The notes beneath the pieces are model-generated. The model saw nothing but the letters and a program-made list of their open reading frames with translations, was not told where the DNA came from and searched no databases. Shown here piece after piece: positions 1 to 7,811 of a DNA stretch of 38,865 nt (positions within the stretch are counted from its first letter, which is position 1; each line of letters opens with the position of its first letter). The DNA lies in assembly GCA_913056305.1 (NCBI GenBank), contig CAJXMR010000027.1, forward strand, positions 1-38,865. The letters run 5' to 3'. A program made the position numbers and the translations under genes. The stretch is from an uncultured Ralstonia sp. (GTDB taxonomy: Bacteria > Pseudomonadota > Gammaproteobacteria > Burkholderiales > Burkholderiaceae).

Positions 1-128
1 TCGACGACGTGATCCCCCGCACCGAGCTGGAAGGGATCGCGATGCGCTATAAAAAACTGGCCGGCTTCGATCCGCAATCGCTGCGCGACCAGCCGCCCAT
101 GCCCGGCCGCGCGCGCCAGGCCGCTTGA
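1..128 (+). CDS. C-terminal fragment of an unidentified protein
   Basis: An open frame with codons beginning at base 3 runs in from the left edge and stops with TGA at 126-128, giving about 41 residues. They include ELEGIAMRYKKLAGFDPQSL and then a Pro/Arg/Gln-rich tail. I do not recognise the family. The next gene on the same strand begins 36 nt later and encodes a branched-chain-amino-acid-type binding protein, followed by a MarR regulator. That order would fit the end of a catabolic or transport operon, but this is inference from neighbours only. Confidence 0.6.
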   Translation, partial: DDVIPRTELEGIAMRYKKLAGFDPQSLRDQPPMPGRARQAA

Positions 129-164
129 CCTCACATCTGCACCCACGTCACCGGGAGGAGACCC

Positions 165-1322
165 ATGACCATTCGCCGCGCCATCTGCGCCGCTGCCGCG
201 CTGCTGCTTGCCACCGCTGCCCATGCCGAGATCGTCGTGGGCGTGAGCCTGTCGACCACCGGGCCATCGGCCTCGCTCGGCATTACGCAGAAGCATTCGC
301 TCGCGTTCTATCCGGATGCCATCGGCGGCGAGAAGCTGCGCCTGGTGGTGGTGGACGACGCCTCCGACCCGGCCACCGGCACGCGCCTGGCACGCAAGCT
401 GGTGACGGAGGATCACGTGGACCTGATCGTCGGTTCCTCCGCGGTGGCGCCCTCGATCGCGATTGCCGAGGTCGCCACCGAATCGCAGACGCCGCAACTG
501 GCGCTCGCGCCCGTCGAGCTGAAGCCGGGCCGAGGCGACTGGACCTACCGCCTGGCCCAGCCCATCTCGCTGATGGCCGAGGCGATCACCGCGCGCATGG
601 CCGCCAGCGGCGTCAAGACGGTCGGCTTCATTGGTTTTGCCGACGCGTATGGCGAGAGCTGGCTGAAGGATTTCACCGCCGCCGCCACGCCGCGCGGCCT
701 GAAGGTGGTGGACGTGGAACGCTACGCGCGCGCCGATACCAACGTGACGGGGCAGGTGGCCAAGCTGGTCAGTCTCAAGCCCGACGCGGTCCTGGTGGCG
801 GGCGCCGGCACCGGCGCGGCATTGCCGCACACCGCCCTGCGTGAGCGCGGCTATGCCGGGCCGATCTACCAGACCCATGGCGCCGCCACCAAGGACCTGA
901 TCCGCATCGGCGGCAAGACGGTCGACGGGGCCATCCTGCCGGCCGGGCCGGTGATCGTGGCCGAGCAGCTGCCCGACAGCCACCCGAGCAAGAAGACCGC
1001 GCTGGAGTACGTGACCCGCTATGAGAAGGCCAACGGCCCCGACACCCGCACGCAGTTCGGCGCCCACACGTGGGACGCGCTGCAGGTGCTGCAGCGGATC
1101 GTGCCGGTGGCGTTGAAGAAGGCCAAGCCCGGCACGCCCGAGTTCCGCCGGGCGCTGAAGGACGCGCTGGAGTCAGAGCGCGACATCGTCGTCTCGCACG
1201 GTGTGCTGAACTACACCGCGACCGATCATTTCGGCTTTGATGCGCGCGGCCGTGTGCTGCTGACCATCGACCACGGCAAGTGGAAGCTGCTTCCCACCGA
1301 TCGAGACGTCGTGAAGAACTGA
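165..1322 (+). CDS. ABC transporter substrate-binding protein, LivK type (Peripla_BP_6)
   Basis: This 385-residue periplasmic binding protein is of the type I fold used by branched-chain amino acid and aromatic-acid ABC importers. Residues 1-21 form a clear signal peptide ending in ATAAHA before EIVVGVSLSTTGPSASLG, the typical first strand and ligand loop of the LivK family. VVDDASDP near residue 63 and the VGSSAVAPS loop are also family-like, and the length matches. A GGGAGGAG ribosome site lies just upstream of ATG 165. No permease or ATPase gene follows, so the partner transporter must lie left of the window or elsewhere. The ligand cannot be read from sequence. The downstream MarR gene suggests an aromatic or carboxylate substrate (inference). 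Confidence 0.9.
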   Translation: MTIRRAICAAAALLLATAAHAEIVVGVSLSTTGPSASLGITQKHSLAFYPDAIGGEKLRLVVVDDASDPATGTRLARKLVTEDHVDLIVGSSAVAPSIAIAEVATESQTPQLALAPVELKPGRGDWTYRLAQPISLMAEAITARMAASGVKTVGFIGFADAYGESWLKDFTAAATPRGLKVVDVERYARADTNVTGQVAKLVSLKPDAVLVAGAGTGAALPHTALRERGYAGPIYQTHGAATKDLIRIGGKTVDGAILPAGPVIVAEQLPDSHPSKKTALEYVTRYEKANGPDTRTQFGAHTWDALQVLQRIVPVALKKAKPGTPEFRRALKDALESERDIVVSHGVLNYTATDHFGFDARGRVLLTIDHGKWKLLPTDRDVVKN

Positions 1323-1395
1323 AGTTCTTCTCGGTTCATGGATGGCGGGCGTCCGGCCAACGATAATCGACGGATCCCGCAACCCCCACGTCACC

Positions 1396-1902
1396 ATGCC
1401 GCGCTCCCCCAAAGCCGACGACCTGTACCCCGCCGTGGCCGAGTCCGGCCATTTCAACCCGCACGTGGCTGACGTGGAATATGGCGCGCTCGACGGGCTG
1501 GTCGGCTACGCGGTGCGCCGCGCCCAGTTGCATATCTACGAGGATTTCGTGCGCTCGCTGCAGGCGTGGAACATCACGCCGCCGCGCTTCTCGGCCATGA
1601 CCGTGATCGCGCACAACCCCGATCTCAAGCTGACCGAGCTGGCCAATATCCTGGGCGTGGCACGCTCGGGCGCGGTGCTGCTGGTCGATACACTGGAACA
1701 GATGGGGATGGTCGAGCGGCATCCGTCGCCGGTCGATCGGCGCGCTTTCCGGCTGGTGCTGACGTCAAAGGGGGAGGCGACGCTGTGGGAGATCACGGAC
1801 GCGGTGGTGGCTCACGACGCACGCGTCACGGCGCATCTGTCCACGGAAGAGCGACGGATGCTGCTGGGGCTGCTGAATAAAGTAGCAGTCGGGCCGGCCT
1901 AG
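1396..1902 (+). CDS. MarR-family transcriptional regulator
   Basis: A 168-residue winged-helix protein that would act as a cytoplasmic DNA-binding dimer. The middle reads LTELANILGVARSGAVLLVDTLEQMGMVER, the MarR helix-turn-helix, followed by the wing DRRAFRLVLTSKGEATLW. I prefer the ATG at 1396 (protein begins MPRSPKADD). The frame extends up to 1342, but the extra 18 residues look unlike a MarR N-terminus. Neither start has a good ribosome site. The gene follows the binding-protein gene by 73 nt on the same strand, so it may regulate that uptake system. MarR proteins usually answer to phenolic or CoA-thioester ligands; the ligand here is unknown. Confidence 0.88.
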   Translation: MPRSPKADDLYPAVAESGHFNPHVADVEYGALDGLVGYAVRRAQLHIYEDFVRSLQAWNITPPRFSAMTVIAHNPDLKLTELANILGVARSGAVLLVDTLEQMGMVERHPSPVDRRAFRLVLTSKGEATLWEITDAVVAHDARVTAHLSTEERRMLLGLLNKVAVGPA

Positions 1903-1908
1903 GCGGCG

Positions 1909-2250
1909 CTAACGCTTGTCGGCGTCCAGGGCCTGTTGCCAGGCGTCCTTTGGCGGTGGGTAGAGCGTATCGAAGTACTCGCGCAGCGCGCAGATCTCCT
2001 GCACGATCACGAATTGAAAGCCCTGGCGGCCGCCGCGCTCGTCGATCTGCAGGCCGTTCAGGTAGAGCCGGCAGCCGTTGAAGTCCGCCCACTTGGCGGC
2101 GATGGTGTTGACGATGCGCGGGAATTCGCGGCCGAGTTCGATCGGCCGGACCTCATCGGGCAACTGCGCGAGCCAGCGGATGGCGTCGCGGTTGAGCGCG
2201 AAGTCATCGGCTTCAGTTTGCTTGCGTTGGGGCGAAGGATCGTGTGGCAT
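1909..2250 (-). CDS. Conserved hypothetical protein, 113 aa
   Basis: A small soluble acidic protein with no signal peptide or membrane segment. It contains DAIRWLAQLPDEVRPIELGREFPRIVN near residue 24 and a C-terminal Tyr-rich patch (YFDTLYPPPKDAW). I do not recognise a named domain; it resembles the small uncharacterised proteins conserved in Ralstonia and Burkholderia. It lies tail-to-tail with the MarR gene, with only 6 nt between the stop codons. The frame has normal codon use for the region and no competing long frame on the other strand fits better, so I believe it is coding. Confidence 0.72.
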   Translation of the reverse strand: MPHDPSPQRKQTEADDFALNRDAIRWLAQLPDEVRPIELGREFPRIVNTIAAKWADFNGCRLYLNGLQIDERGGRQGFQFVIVQEICALREYFDTLYPPPKDAWQQALDADKR

Positions 2251-2567
2251 GTCGAGCGAGCATCATACGAGCGCGTCATGACCCTGACACGCCCACAACC
2301 TAGTGTACGCCGCCATTGCCCCGCCGGCAGCCCGCCCGGCGAGGGTCTTGACGCGCATCCCGCTGATGGCGTCCCCGTTCGCGGCAGCTGGAGTGCTGCC
2401 AGCCGATCTTTTTCTCAAGTTTCCCTCAAGGCTGCCGATTAGCCAAGCGCGACATCTTCGCGAGTGGCATCGAGCACCCACTCTCCGTAGCGCAGATCGT
2501 GCCAGTGTCGGCTGGCGTGTCGCATTCCATTCCATCAAAACGGACATTGAGCCGAGGCGGGCAGGGT
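2251..2567. other. 317-nt intergenic region with divergent promoters
   Basis: This gap separates the minus-strand 113-aa gene from the HD-GYP gene. It contains the sigma-28 promoter match at 2415-2441 and otherwise nothing I can assign. The short frames inside it are not gene-like. Confidence 0.6.
2415..2441 (+). promoter_or_regulatory. Sigma-28 (FliA) flagellar promoter
   Basis: The sequence reads TCAAGTTT (2415-2422), 11 nt, then GCCGATTA (2434-2441). The enterobacterial FliA consensus is TAAAGTTT-N11-GCCGATAA, so each half matches 7 of 8 with the exact spacing. It predicts a transcript starting near 2448 and a leader of about 120 nt before the HD-GYP start codon. Confidence 0.72.
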
Positions 2568-3782
2568 ATGAAGCGAATCGAGGCGAACCAATTGCGGGTC
2601 GGTATGTTTGTGATGAAGCTGGGCGGGTCCTGGCTGAAGCATCCGTTCTGGCGTTCGCAGTTCCAGCTGTCGCATCAGGGACAGGTGGATGACATCCTCA
2701 AGGCAGGCATCACCGAGATCTGGATCGACCCGGAACGCGGCGACGACGTCATTGCCAAGGCCCTGATGCCCGCGCCGGCACCCGCGCCGGCGCCCGAGCC
2801 CCTGACCCGCGAGACGGTGCGCGCGCTCCCACCCGTCACGCCCACCTCCCTCAAGGAGGAGTGGCAGCACGCCCAGAAGCTGATGCAGAGCGGCAAGGCG
2901 ACGCTCGGCCACATGTTTGCCGAAGCCCGCATGGGCCGGGCTCTGGAGACCGACAAGGCGCTGCTGCTGGTGGACGATGTGTCCAACTCGCTGGCGCGCA
3001 ACTCGTACGCACTGATTGCCCTGGCGCGGCTGAAAAACAAGGACGACTACACCTACCTGCACTCGTTCGCTGTCTGCGCGCTGATGGTGGCGCTGGGACG
3101 CACGCTGGGCCTGTCTGAAGATGAGATCCGCGAATGCGGCCTGGGCGGGCTGGTGCACGACATCGGCAAGTCGTCCATGCCGCGCACCCTGCTCGACAAG
3201 AGCACGGCGCTGACCAAGGACGAGCTGGCGCTGCTGCAGACCCACGCGGTGGGCGGTCACCACCTGCTGGTCGGCACCGGCCAGTTCAGCGAGATCGCGC
3301 GCGAGGTCTGCCTGCACCACCATGAGCGCATCGACGGCAGCGGCTACCCCGACGCCCAAAAGGCCGAGGCGATCAGCCTGTGGGCCAAGATGGGCGCCAT
3401 CTGCGACGTGTACGACACGCTCACCTCCAGCAGCCCGTACCACCACGCGTGGTCGCCGGCGCAGGCGCTCAAGTACATGATGGCGCGCACCGACACGCAG
3501 TTCGATCGCACCGTGTTCCAGGCCTTCACGCGCAGCGTGGGCATCTACCCGGTGGGCACGCTGGTCAAGCTGCGCACCAACCGGCTGGGCGTGGTGGTCA
3601 ACCAGAGCGAGACTTCGGCGCTCAAGCCAGACGTGGTGGTCTTCTACTCCGGCAACACCAAGACCCGCGTGCGCCCCGAGCGCATCAGCCTGGGCAAGTC
3701 GGACGACGCCATCGTCAGCGTGGAAGACACCGCTACCTGGGGCCTGTCGGACGAAGAGGTCTCCGACATGTGCCTGGTCTGA
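2568..3782 (+). CDS. HD-GYP domain c-di-GMP phosphodiesterase with DUF3391 N-terminus
   Basis: A 404-residue cytoplasmic enzyme predicted to hydrolyse c-di-GMP. Residues 1 to about 130 resemble DUF3391 (MKRIEANQLRVGMFVMKL), followed by an APAPAPAPEP linker. The HD-GYP core contains HDIGK at 197-201, HHERIDGSGYP with GYP at 259-261, and the intervening H residues (LLQTHAVGGHHLL), so the metal ligands look intact. A C-terminal tail of about 80 residues (YPVGTLVKLRTNRLGVVV) is common in this subfamily. I chose ATG 2568 because DUF3391 proteins begin here; the frame extends upstream to 2499 without homology. The promoter at 2415 suggests co-expression with flagella. Lowering c-di-GMP would favour motility. 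Confidence 0.93.
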   Translation: MKRIEANQLRVGMFVMKLGGSWLKHPFWRSQFQLSHQGQVDDILKAGITEIWIDPERGDDVIAKALMPAPAPAPAPEPLTRETVRALPPVTPTSLKEEWQHAQKLMQSGKATLGHMFAEARMGRALETDKALLLVDDVSNSLARNSYALIALARLKNKDDYTYLHSFAVCALMVALGRTLGLSEDEIRECGLGGLVHDIGKSSMPRTLLDKSTALTKDELALLQTHAVGGHHLLVGTGQFSEIAREVCLHHHERIDGSGYPDAQKAEAISLWAKMGAICDVYDTLTSSSPYHHAWSPAQALKYMMARTDTQFDRTVFQAFTRSVGIYPVGTLVKLRTNRLGVVVNQSETSALKPDVVVFYSGNTKTRVRPERISLGKSDDAIVSVEDTATWGLSDEEVSDMCLV

Positions 3783-3837
3783 GCCGGGCGGCAGGCTGCC
3801 ATGCCAAGCAGCTCGCCGTGTGACTGGAAAGTCCCTA

Positions 3838-3905
3838 CGTGTTATGTGTATTTTTATTAACACGGACTTCAATAAACTTCATGGCACACCCCACTAAAGT
3901 GGGGT
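3838..3905 (+). terminator. Two inverted repeats after the HD-GYP gene
   Basis: A 7-bp arm CGTGTTA (3838-3844) pairs with TAACACG (3858-3864) across a 13-nt loop. Further on, ACCCCACT (3888-3895) pairs perfectly with AGTGGGGT (3898-3905) with only AA between, or as a 7-bp stem with a 4-nt loop. Neither is followed by a T run, so a Rho-independent terminator is possible but not secure. The second could equally be an operator for the gene at 4003. Confidence 0.35.
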
Positions 3906-4002
3906 ACCGTTCAGTCGTTGATCTCAACTTTGCCGACTGATCGCCACATAGAGCGGCGGCGGCAACCTTACCAACGAACGATTCGGTCTACCGGGGGGTG
4001 GC

Positions 4003-4986
4003 ATGAACGTTTCCACGATGCTGCAATCGGTCTCGGACTGGGTGATCCAGTCGCGGGCCTTTAATGTCACGCAATCGGTTGCGCACCATCGCACCGAGAG
4101 CGACGCGCTTTCACACTGGAAGCTCGATATCTGGCACAAGAGTGTGCCGGCCATCCTCGAAGGCGGTCTCACCGAGCCCGCCCATCAACTGTTTCCCAAG
4201 CACCTGCCGGGCGCCGAGTGGGTCGACGAGCTGCACCACCATCTGAGCCAGCTGGTGGGCATGCGCCGCGAGCGCCGCAAGGTCGATATCCGCGCGGTGA
4301 CGGGACTGGCGCAGTCGCCGTGCTCGGTGCATTCGTTCCCGAGCATGCTGGTGTTCGCGCACCAGCACTGCCGCCGCATTCCGCACAGCACGGATGCAGA
4401 CTTCGCCGCCAACGCGCGCCATGTGTTCCGCTATGCCGATCAGGCCAACGTGTTCCGCGCCTATGACTTTGCCGGCGGCGAGCTGTTCTATATGAACGAG
4501 TGGGGCGCGCACCATTTCGCCGCGCTCGTGCTGCAGGCGCGCACGCAGAACCGTGAATTCCTGGTCGACGCGGAGATCTGCCATGCGCGTTCGGCGCTGG
4601 GCGTGCGTCGGCTGCTGGACAGCTTCCACGTGATCGGTGCGCGGCGCCAGGCGCAGCAGCGCTATGGCACGCGGCTGTCGGAGGCGTTGACCAGCCACCA
4701 GGTGCCGCATCGCTGGATGCATGGCCGGCGCGAGTCCGAAGGCTTCGAGCTGTGTTTCCTGCCCAAGTCCGACCGCTTTGCCAACCGGGTGGGCGAGCAA
4801 CTCGTGCGCGACGGCTGGTTCGACTACGGTGCGTGGCTCGCCAGCCTGCACGATGCCAGCGAGGTCGAGGCGCCGGCGCAACGCGCGGTGGCGCGCAAGA
4901 CGCGCGCGAGCTGGAAGCGCGTGTCGGTGCCGGCCCTGGGCGTGCCGACTGGCTTCGCGCCGGGTTTCGCGCACACGCGGGTGTAA
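4003..4986 (+). CDS. Uncharacterised 327-aa protein
   Basis: No signal peptide, membrane segment or recognised domain. The protein is rich in His, Arg and aromatic residues, for example ELHHHLSQL near residue 76, SPCSVHSFPSMLVFAHQHCRR near 105-125 and MNEWGAHHFAALVLQAR near 165. The last 40 residues are basic and low-complexity. A GGGGGGTGG ribosome site precedes ATG 4003. Codon use and GC content match the flanking genes, so it is probably a real gene of the Ralstonia group. It stands alone, with a perfect 8-bp inverted repeat about 100 nt upstream. I cannot assign a function. Searching with a structure prediction would be the way to place it. Confidence 0.75.
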   Translation: MNVSTMLQSVSDWVIQSRAFNVTQSVAHHRTESDALSHWKLDIWHKSVPAILEGGLTEPAHQLFPKHLPGAEWVDELHHHLSQLVGMRRERRKVDIRAVTGLAQSPCSVHSFPSMLVFAHQHCRRIPHSTDADFAANARHVFRYADQANVFRAYDFAGGELFYMNEWGAHHFAALVLQARTQNREFLVDAEICHARSALGVRRLLDSFHVIGARRQAQQRYGTRLSEALTSHQVPHRWMHGRRESEGFELCFLPKSDRFANRVGEQLVRDGWFDYGAWLASLHDASEVEAPAQRAVARKTRASWKRVSVPALGVPTGFAPGFAHTRV

Positions 4987-5069
4987 TACCCACGGCATAG
5001 GATCAGGGCCGCATTTTGCTGCCCCCGGGATAGGTGGATTGCCGAACCGGGCGGCTGGTGTCAGAATTC

Positions 5070-5082
5070 GCAACTTAGTTGC
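5070..5082. promoter_or_regulatory. 13-bp palindrome upstream of the TonB-receptor operon
   Basis: GCAACT-T-AGTTGC is a perfect odd-length palindrome with 6-bp arms and a 1-nt centre. Its size and AT-centred symmetry resemble operators of Fur-superfamily or similar dimeric metal regulators, though it does not match the classical Fur or Zur consensus. It lies close to the start of the small membrane protein gene, and overlaps the start codon if ATG 5079 is used. This favours a GTG start at 5142. Confidence 0.4.
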
Positions 5083-5141
5083 ATTCAGGCGCGCGATGTC
5101 CTAAGGTCGCGCCGACACCTTTCCTCGCCCCTGATCCATTC

Positions 5142-5513
5142 GTGCGTTCGTTCCGCGCTTCTTTCCTGCATCTGCGCTGGCTGGCCTGCCTGCTGGCGGT
5201 GCTGCTGCTGTTTGGTCAGCAGGGCGCGCTGCGGCATGCGCTGTCGCACTGGAGCGAGGGCGGCAGCGAGATTGGCGCCGCGTTGCAGCCGGCCGGCAAG
5301 ACCGCCGCCGAGCGCAGCGGCAATCCGGCCGGGCAGGAGCACGCCTGCCTGCAGTGCGCGGCCTTCGCGGCGCTTGCCGCAGCGCTGCCGGTGCTGGTGG
5401 TGCTGCGCCTGCGCACGACGCGGCGCTGGCATTTTCCGCACGTTGGCGTGTGGGCCGGTACGCCGGTCTTTCCTGTCGCGGTCTGCTCCCGCGATCCCCC
5501 GTTCGGCCTTTGA
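5142..5513 (+). CDS. Small membrane protein with HxCxxC motif (DUF2946-like)
   Basis: About 123 residues if translation begins at GTG 5142; an ATG at 5079 in the same frame would give 144. The N-terminus (LRWLACLLAVLLLFGQQGALRHALSHW) is a membrane segment or signal anchor ending in a short HxxLSH motif. Near the middle is HACLQCAAFAALAAALPVLV, an HxCxxC followed by a second hydrophobic stretch. Small proteins with this layout occur next to TonB-dependent metal receptors and are often filed under DUF2946. Here the receptor gene follows on the same strand after 77 nt. A role in handling copper or another metal is inference. The frame also shows strong antisense shadows, so the exact start is uncertain. 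Confidence 0.65.
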   Translation: MRSFRASFLHLRWLACLLAVLLLFGQQGALRHALSHWSEGGSEIGAALQPAGKTAAERSGNPAGQEHACLQCAAFAALAAALPVLVVLRLRTTRRWHFPHVGVWAGTPVFPVAVCSRDPPFGL

Positions 5514-5590
5514 CGTTTGTTTTGCCCACCGCTCGCCGCGTTGATGCGCGGCGTGCCGTTTGACGCATCCACACGATTCAAAGGCCTTTC

Positions 5591-7777
5591 ATGATTCCGT
5601 TCCAGCCCCGCGCGCTGGTGCTGGCGCTTGCCGCCGCCCTGCCATCCCTGGTCAGCGTTTCTGCCCTGGCGCAGGAAGCCGCCAGCCCTGCCGCGCCCGC
5701 AACCCAGCCCGCCGCAGCGCCGGCCTCCGCCACCAACGTGCGTGACCTGAGCGAAACGCGCGTCACCGCCAAGCGTCTGGACGCGGCGCGCAATGCGCTG
5801 TCGCCCGATACTGGCAGCTCGGTCTACAAGTTCGACACCGACGACATCACCCGCCTGCCGCAGGGCGAGAACACACCGCTGAACCAGGTGCTGCTGCAGG
5901 CGCCGGGTGTGGTGCAGGATTCGTTCGGCCAGCTGCACGTGCGCGGCGACCACTCCAACCTGCAATACCGCATCAACGGCGTCATCATCCCCGAGCCGAT
6001 CAGCGGGTTCGGGCAGATGCTCGACACGCGCTTTGCCAACCAGATCAACTTCATCACCGGTGCCTTGCCGGCGCAGTACGGCTACCGCACCGCCGGCGTG
6101 GTCGACATCCAGACCAAGGGCGCCACCACCGACGAGGCCGGCGAGCCCAAGGCCGTCAGCGGCGAGATCGGCACGGTGCTCGGCAGCAACGCCACGCATG
6201 AGGTCAACGCGCAGCTGCAGGGCACCAAGGACCGCTTCAGCTACTACCTCTCGGGCGTGTTTGCCGAGAACAACCTCGGCATCGAGAACCCGACGGGCAA
6301 CCGCAACGCCACGCACGACCACACCACGCAGAACAAGTCGTTCGGCATGCTGTCGTACCTGCTCGACAATGACAGCCGCGTGAGCTTCATGTTCGGCACC
6401 GCCAACAGCCGCTTCCAGATCCCGACGCGGCCGGGCCTGCAGCCGCAGTTCACGCTCGACGGCGCGACGCCGCCCGATTCGACGGCGCTCAATGCCAACC
6501 AGCGTGAGAAGACCGACTTCCAGATCCTGACGTACCAGCAGACGGTGTCGCCCAAGCTGGACTACCAGGTCTCGCTGTTCCGCCGCGCCAGCCGCATCGA
6601 CTACATGCCGGATCCGATCGGCGACCTGGTCTACAACGGCGTGGCCGCCAACATCATGCGCCGCAACGAAGCCTATGGCGTGCAGGGCGACGCCAGCTAC
6701 AAGCTGACCGACCGCCACACGCTGCGCGCGGGCGTGTTCGTGCAGCGCGAGCGCTTTAACGTCGACAACAGCTCCAGCGTGTTCCCGGCCGACAGCACCG
6801 GCGCGCAGGCCAGCGGCACGCCGTTCACCATCGTCGACAACACCAGCGGCAGCGGCACCACGCTGGGCGTCTACCTGCAGGACGAATGGAAGCCGACCGA
6901 CCGGCTCACCGTCAACTACGGCGCGCGCTACGACCACGTCAACACCATCGTCAGCGAGCAGCAGCTCAGCCCCCGTCTGGGCCTGACCTACGACCTGACC
7001 AGCCAGACCCGCGTGCACGCCGGCTACGCGCGCTACTTCACGCCGCCGCCCACCGAGAAGTTCGATCCGGTCACGGTGCAGAAATTCGTCGGCACCACCA
7101 ACGCGCTGCCCTCGGATGCCAACACCGCCGTCAAGTCGGAGCGCTCGAACTACTTCGACCTGGGCATCTCGCACCAGCTCACGCCGCACCTGACGCTGGG
7201 CCTGGACGCCTATTACCGCGATGTGCGCCACCTGCAGGACGAAGGCCAGTTCGGCAACGCGCTGCTGTTCTCCGCCTTCAACTACGAGCGCGGCCGCATC
7301 TATGGTCTCGAAGGCTCGGCCAACTATCGCGAAGGCAACTTCGGCGCATACCTGAACGTGGGCATCTCGCGCGCACAGGGCAAGGGCATCGAGACCGGCC
7401 AGTTCAACTTTGGCGACGCGGAACTCGCCTACATCAACAGCCACTGGGTCAACCTCGACCACGATCAGCGCGTGGCCGCCTCCGCCGGCGTGTCATACAA
7501 ATATTCGGGCACGACCTACATGGCCGACGCGCTGTTCGGTACCGGCCTGCGCCGTGGCTTCGTCAACTCCGACCACCTGCCGGCGTACTGGCAACTGAAC
7601 CTGGGCGCCGCGCATGACTTCACGCTGCCGATGGTCGGCAAGCTGAAGACGCGTCTGACCGTGCTCAACGTGTTCGACCGCAGCTACCAGCTGCGCGACG
7701 GCACGGGCATCGGCGTGGGGGCACCGCAGTTCGCGCCGCGCCGCACTTTCTACGTGGCGATCAGCAAGCCGTTCTGA
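5591..7777 (+). CDS. TonB-dependent outer-membrane receptor
   Basis: A 728-residue outer-membrane receptor. Signal peptide residues 1-28 end in SALAQ. An Ala/Pro linker and the TonB-box-like SETRVTAKRL follow near residue 55. The plug runs from about 80 to 200 and includes LNQVLLQAPGVVQDSFGQLHVRG and a GVVDIQTKGA end. The rest is a 22-strand-type barrel closing with FAPRRTFYVAISKPF, whose terminal Phe is the normal outer-membrane insertion signal. AAAGG sits just before ATG 5591. The substrate is not readable. The preceding HxCxxC membrane protein and the palindrome at 5070 suggest a metal or metallophore. No tonB-exbBD genes are in the window. Confidence 0.93.
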   Translation: MIPFQPRALVLALAAALPSLVSVSALAQEAASPAAPATQPAAAPASATNVRDLSETRVTAKRLDAARNALSPDTGSSVYKFDTDDITRLPQGENTPLNQVLLQAPGVVQDSFGQLHVRGDHSNLQYRINGVIIPEPISGFGQMLDTRFANQINFITGALPAQYGYRTAGVVDIQTKGATTDEAGEPKAVSGEIGTVLGSNATHEVNAQLQGTKDRFSYYLSGVFAENNLGIENPTGNRNATHDHTTQNKSFGMLSYLLDNDSRVSFMFGTANSRFQIPTRPGLQPQFTLDGATPPDSTALNANQREKTDFQILTYQQTVSPKLDYQVSLFRRASRIDYMPDPIGDLVYNGVAANIMRRNEAYGVQGDASYKLTDRHTLRAGVFVQRERFNVDNSSSVFPADSTGAQASGTPFTIVDNTSGSGTTLGVYLQDEWKPTDRLTVNYGARYDHVNTIVSEQQLSPRLGLTYDLTSQTRVHAGYARYFTPPPTEKFDPVTVQKFVGTTNALPSDANTAVKSERSNYFDLGISHQLTPHLTLGLDAYYRDVRHLQDEGQFGNALLFSAFNYERGRIYGLEGSANYREGNFGAYLNVGISRAQGKGIETGQFNFGDAELAYINSHWVNLDHDQRVAASAGVSYKYSGTTYMADALFGTGLRRGFVNSDHLPAYWQLNLGAAHDFTLPMVGKLKTRLTVLNVFDRSYQLRDGTGIGVGAPQFAPRRTFYVAISKPF

Positions 7778-7791
7778 CGCAGGGGGGATGG

Positions 7792-7811
7792 GCCGGCGCG
7801 CGATGGCCGGC
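7792..7811. terminator. GC-rich inverted repeat between convergent genes
   Basis: GCCGGC (7792-7797), an 8-nt loop, then GCCGGC (7806-7811) can form a 6-bp hairpin in the 34-nt gap between the receptor gene and the convergent SnoaL-like gene. No T run follows on either strand, so a terminator function is only suggested by position. Confidence 0.3.

Noticed and set aside
1173..1457. Short minus-strand frame across the binding-protein end
   Set aside because: No ribosome site, no domain, and it overlaps two well-supported plus-strand genes.
2535..3872. 445-codon minus-strand frame opposite the HD-GYP gene
   Set aside because: Shadow frame; the plus strand carries complete HD-GYP motifs.
3926..3952. 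TCAACTTT-N11-GCCACATA, a possible sigma-28 promoter for the gene at 4003
   Set aside because: Only 10 of 16 positions match and the GCCGATAA half is poor (4 of 8); likely chance.
5216..7462. 748-codon minus-strand open frame opposite the TonB receptor
   Set aside because: It is a GC-rich antisense shadow with Val/Ala/Arg/His-heavy composition and no domain; the plus-strand receptor has signal peptide, plug and barrel features.
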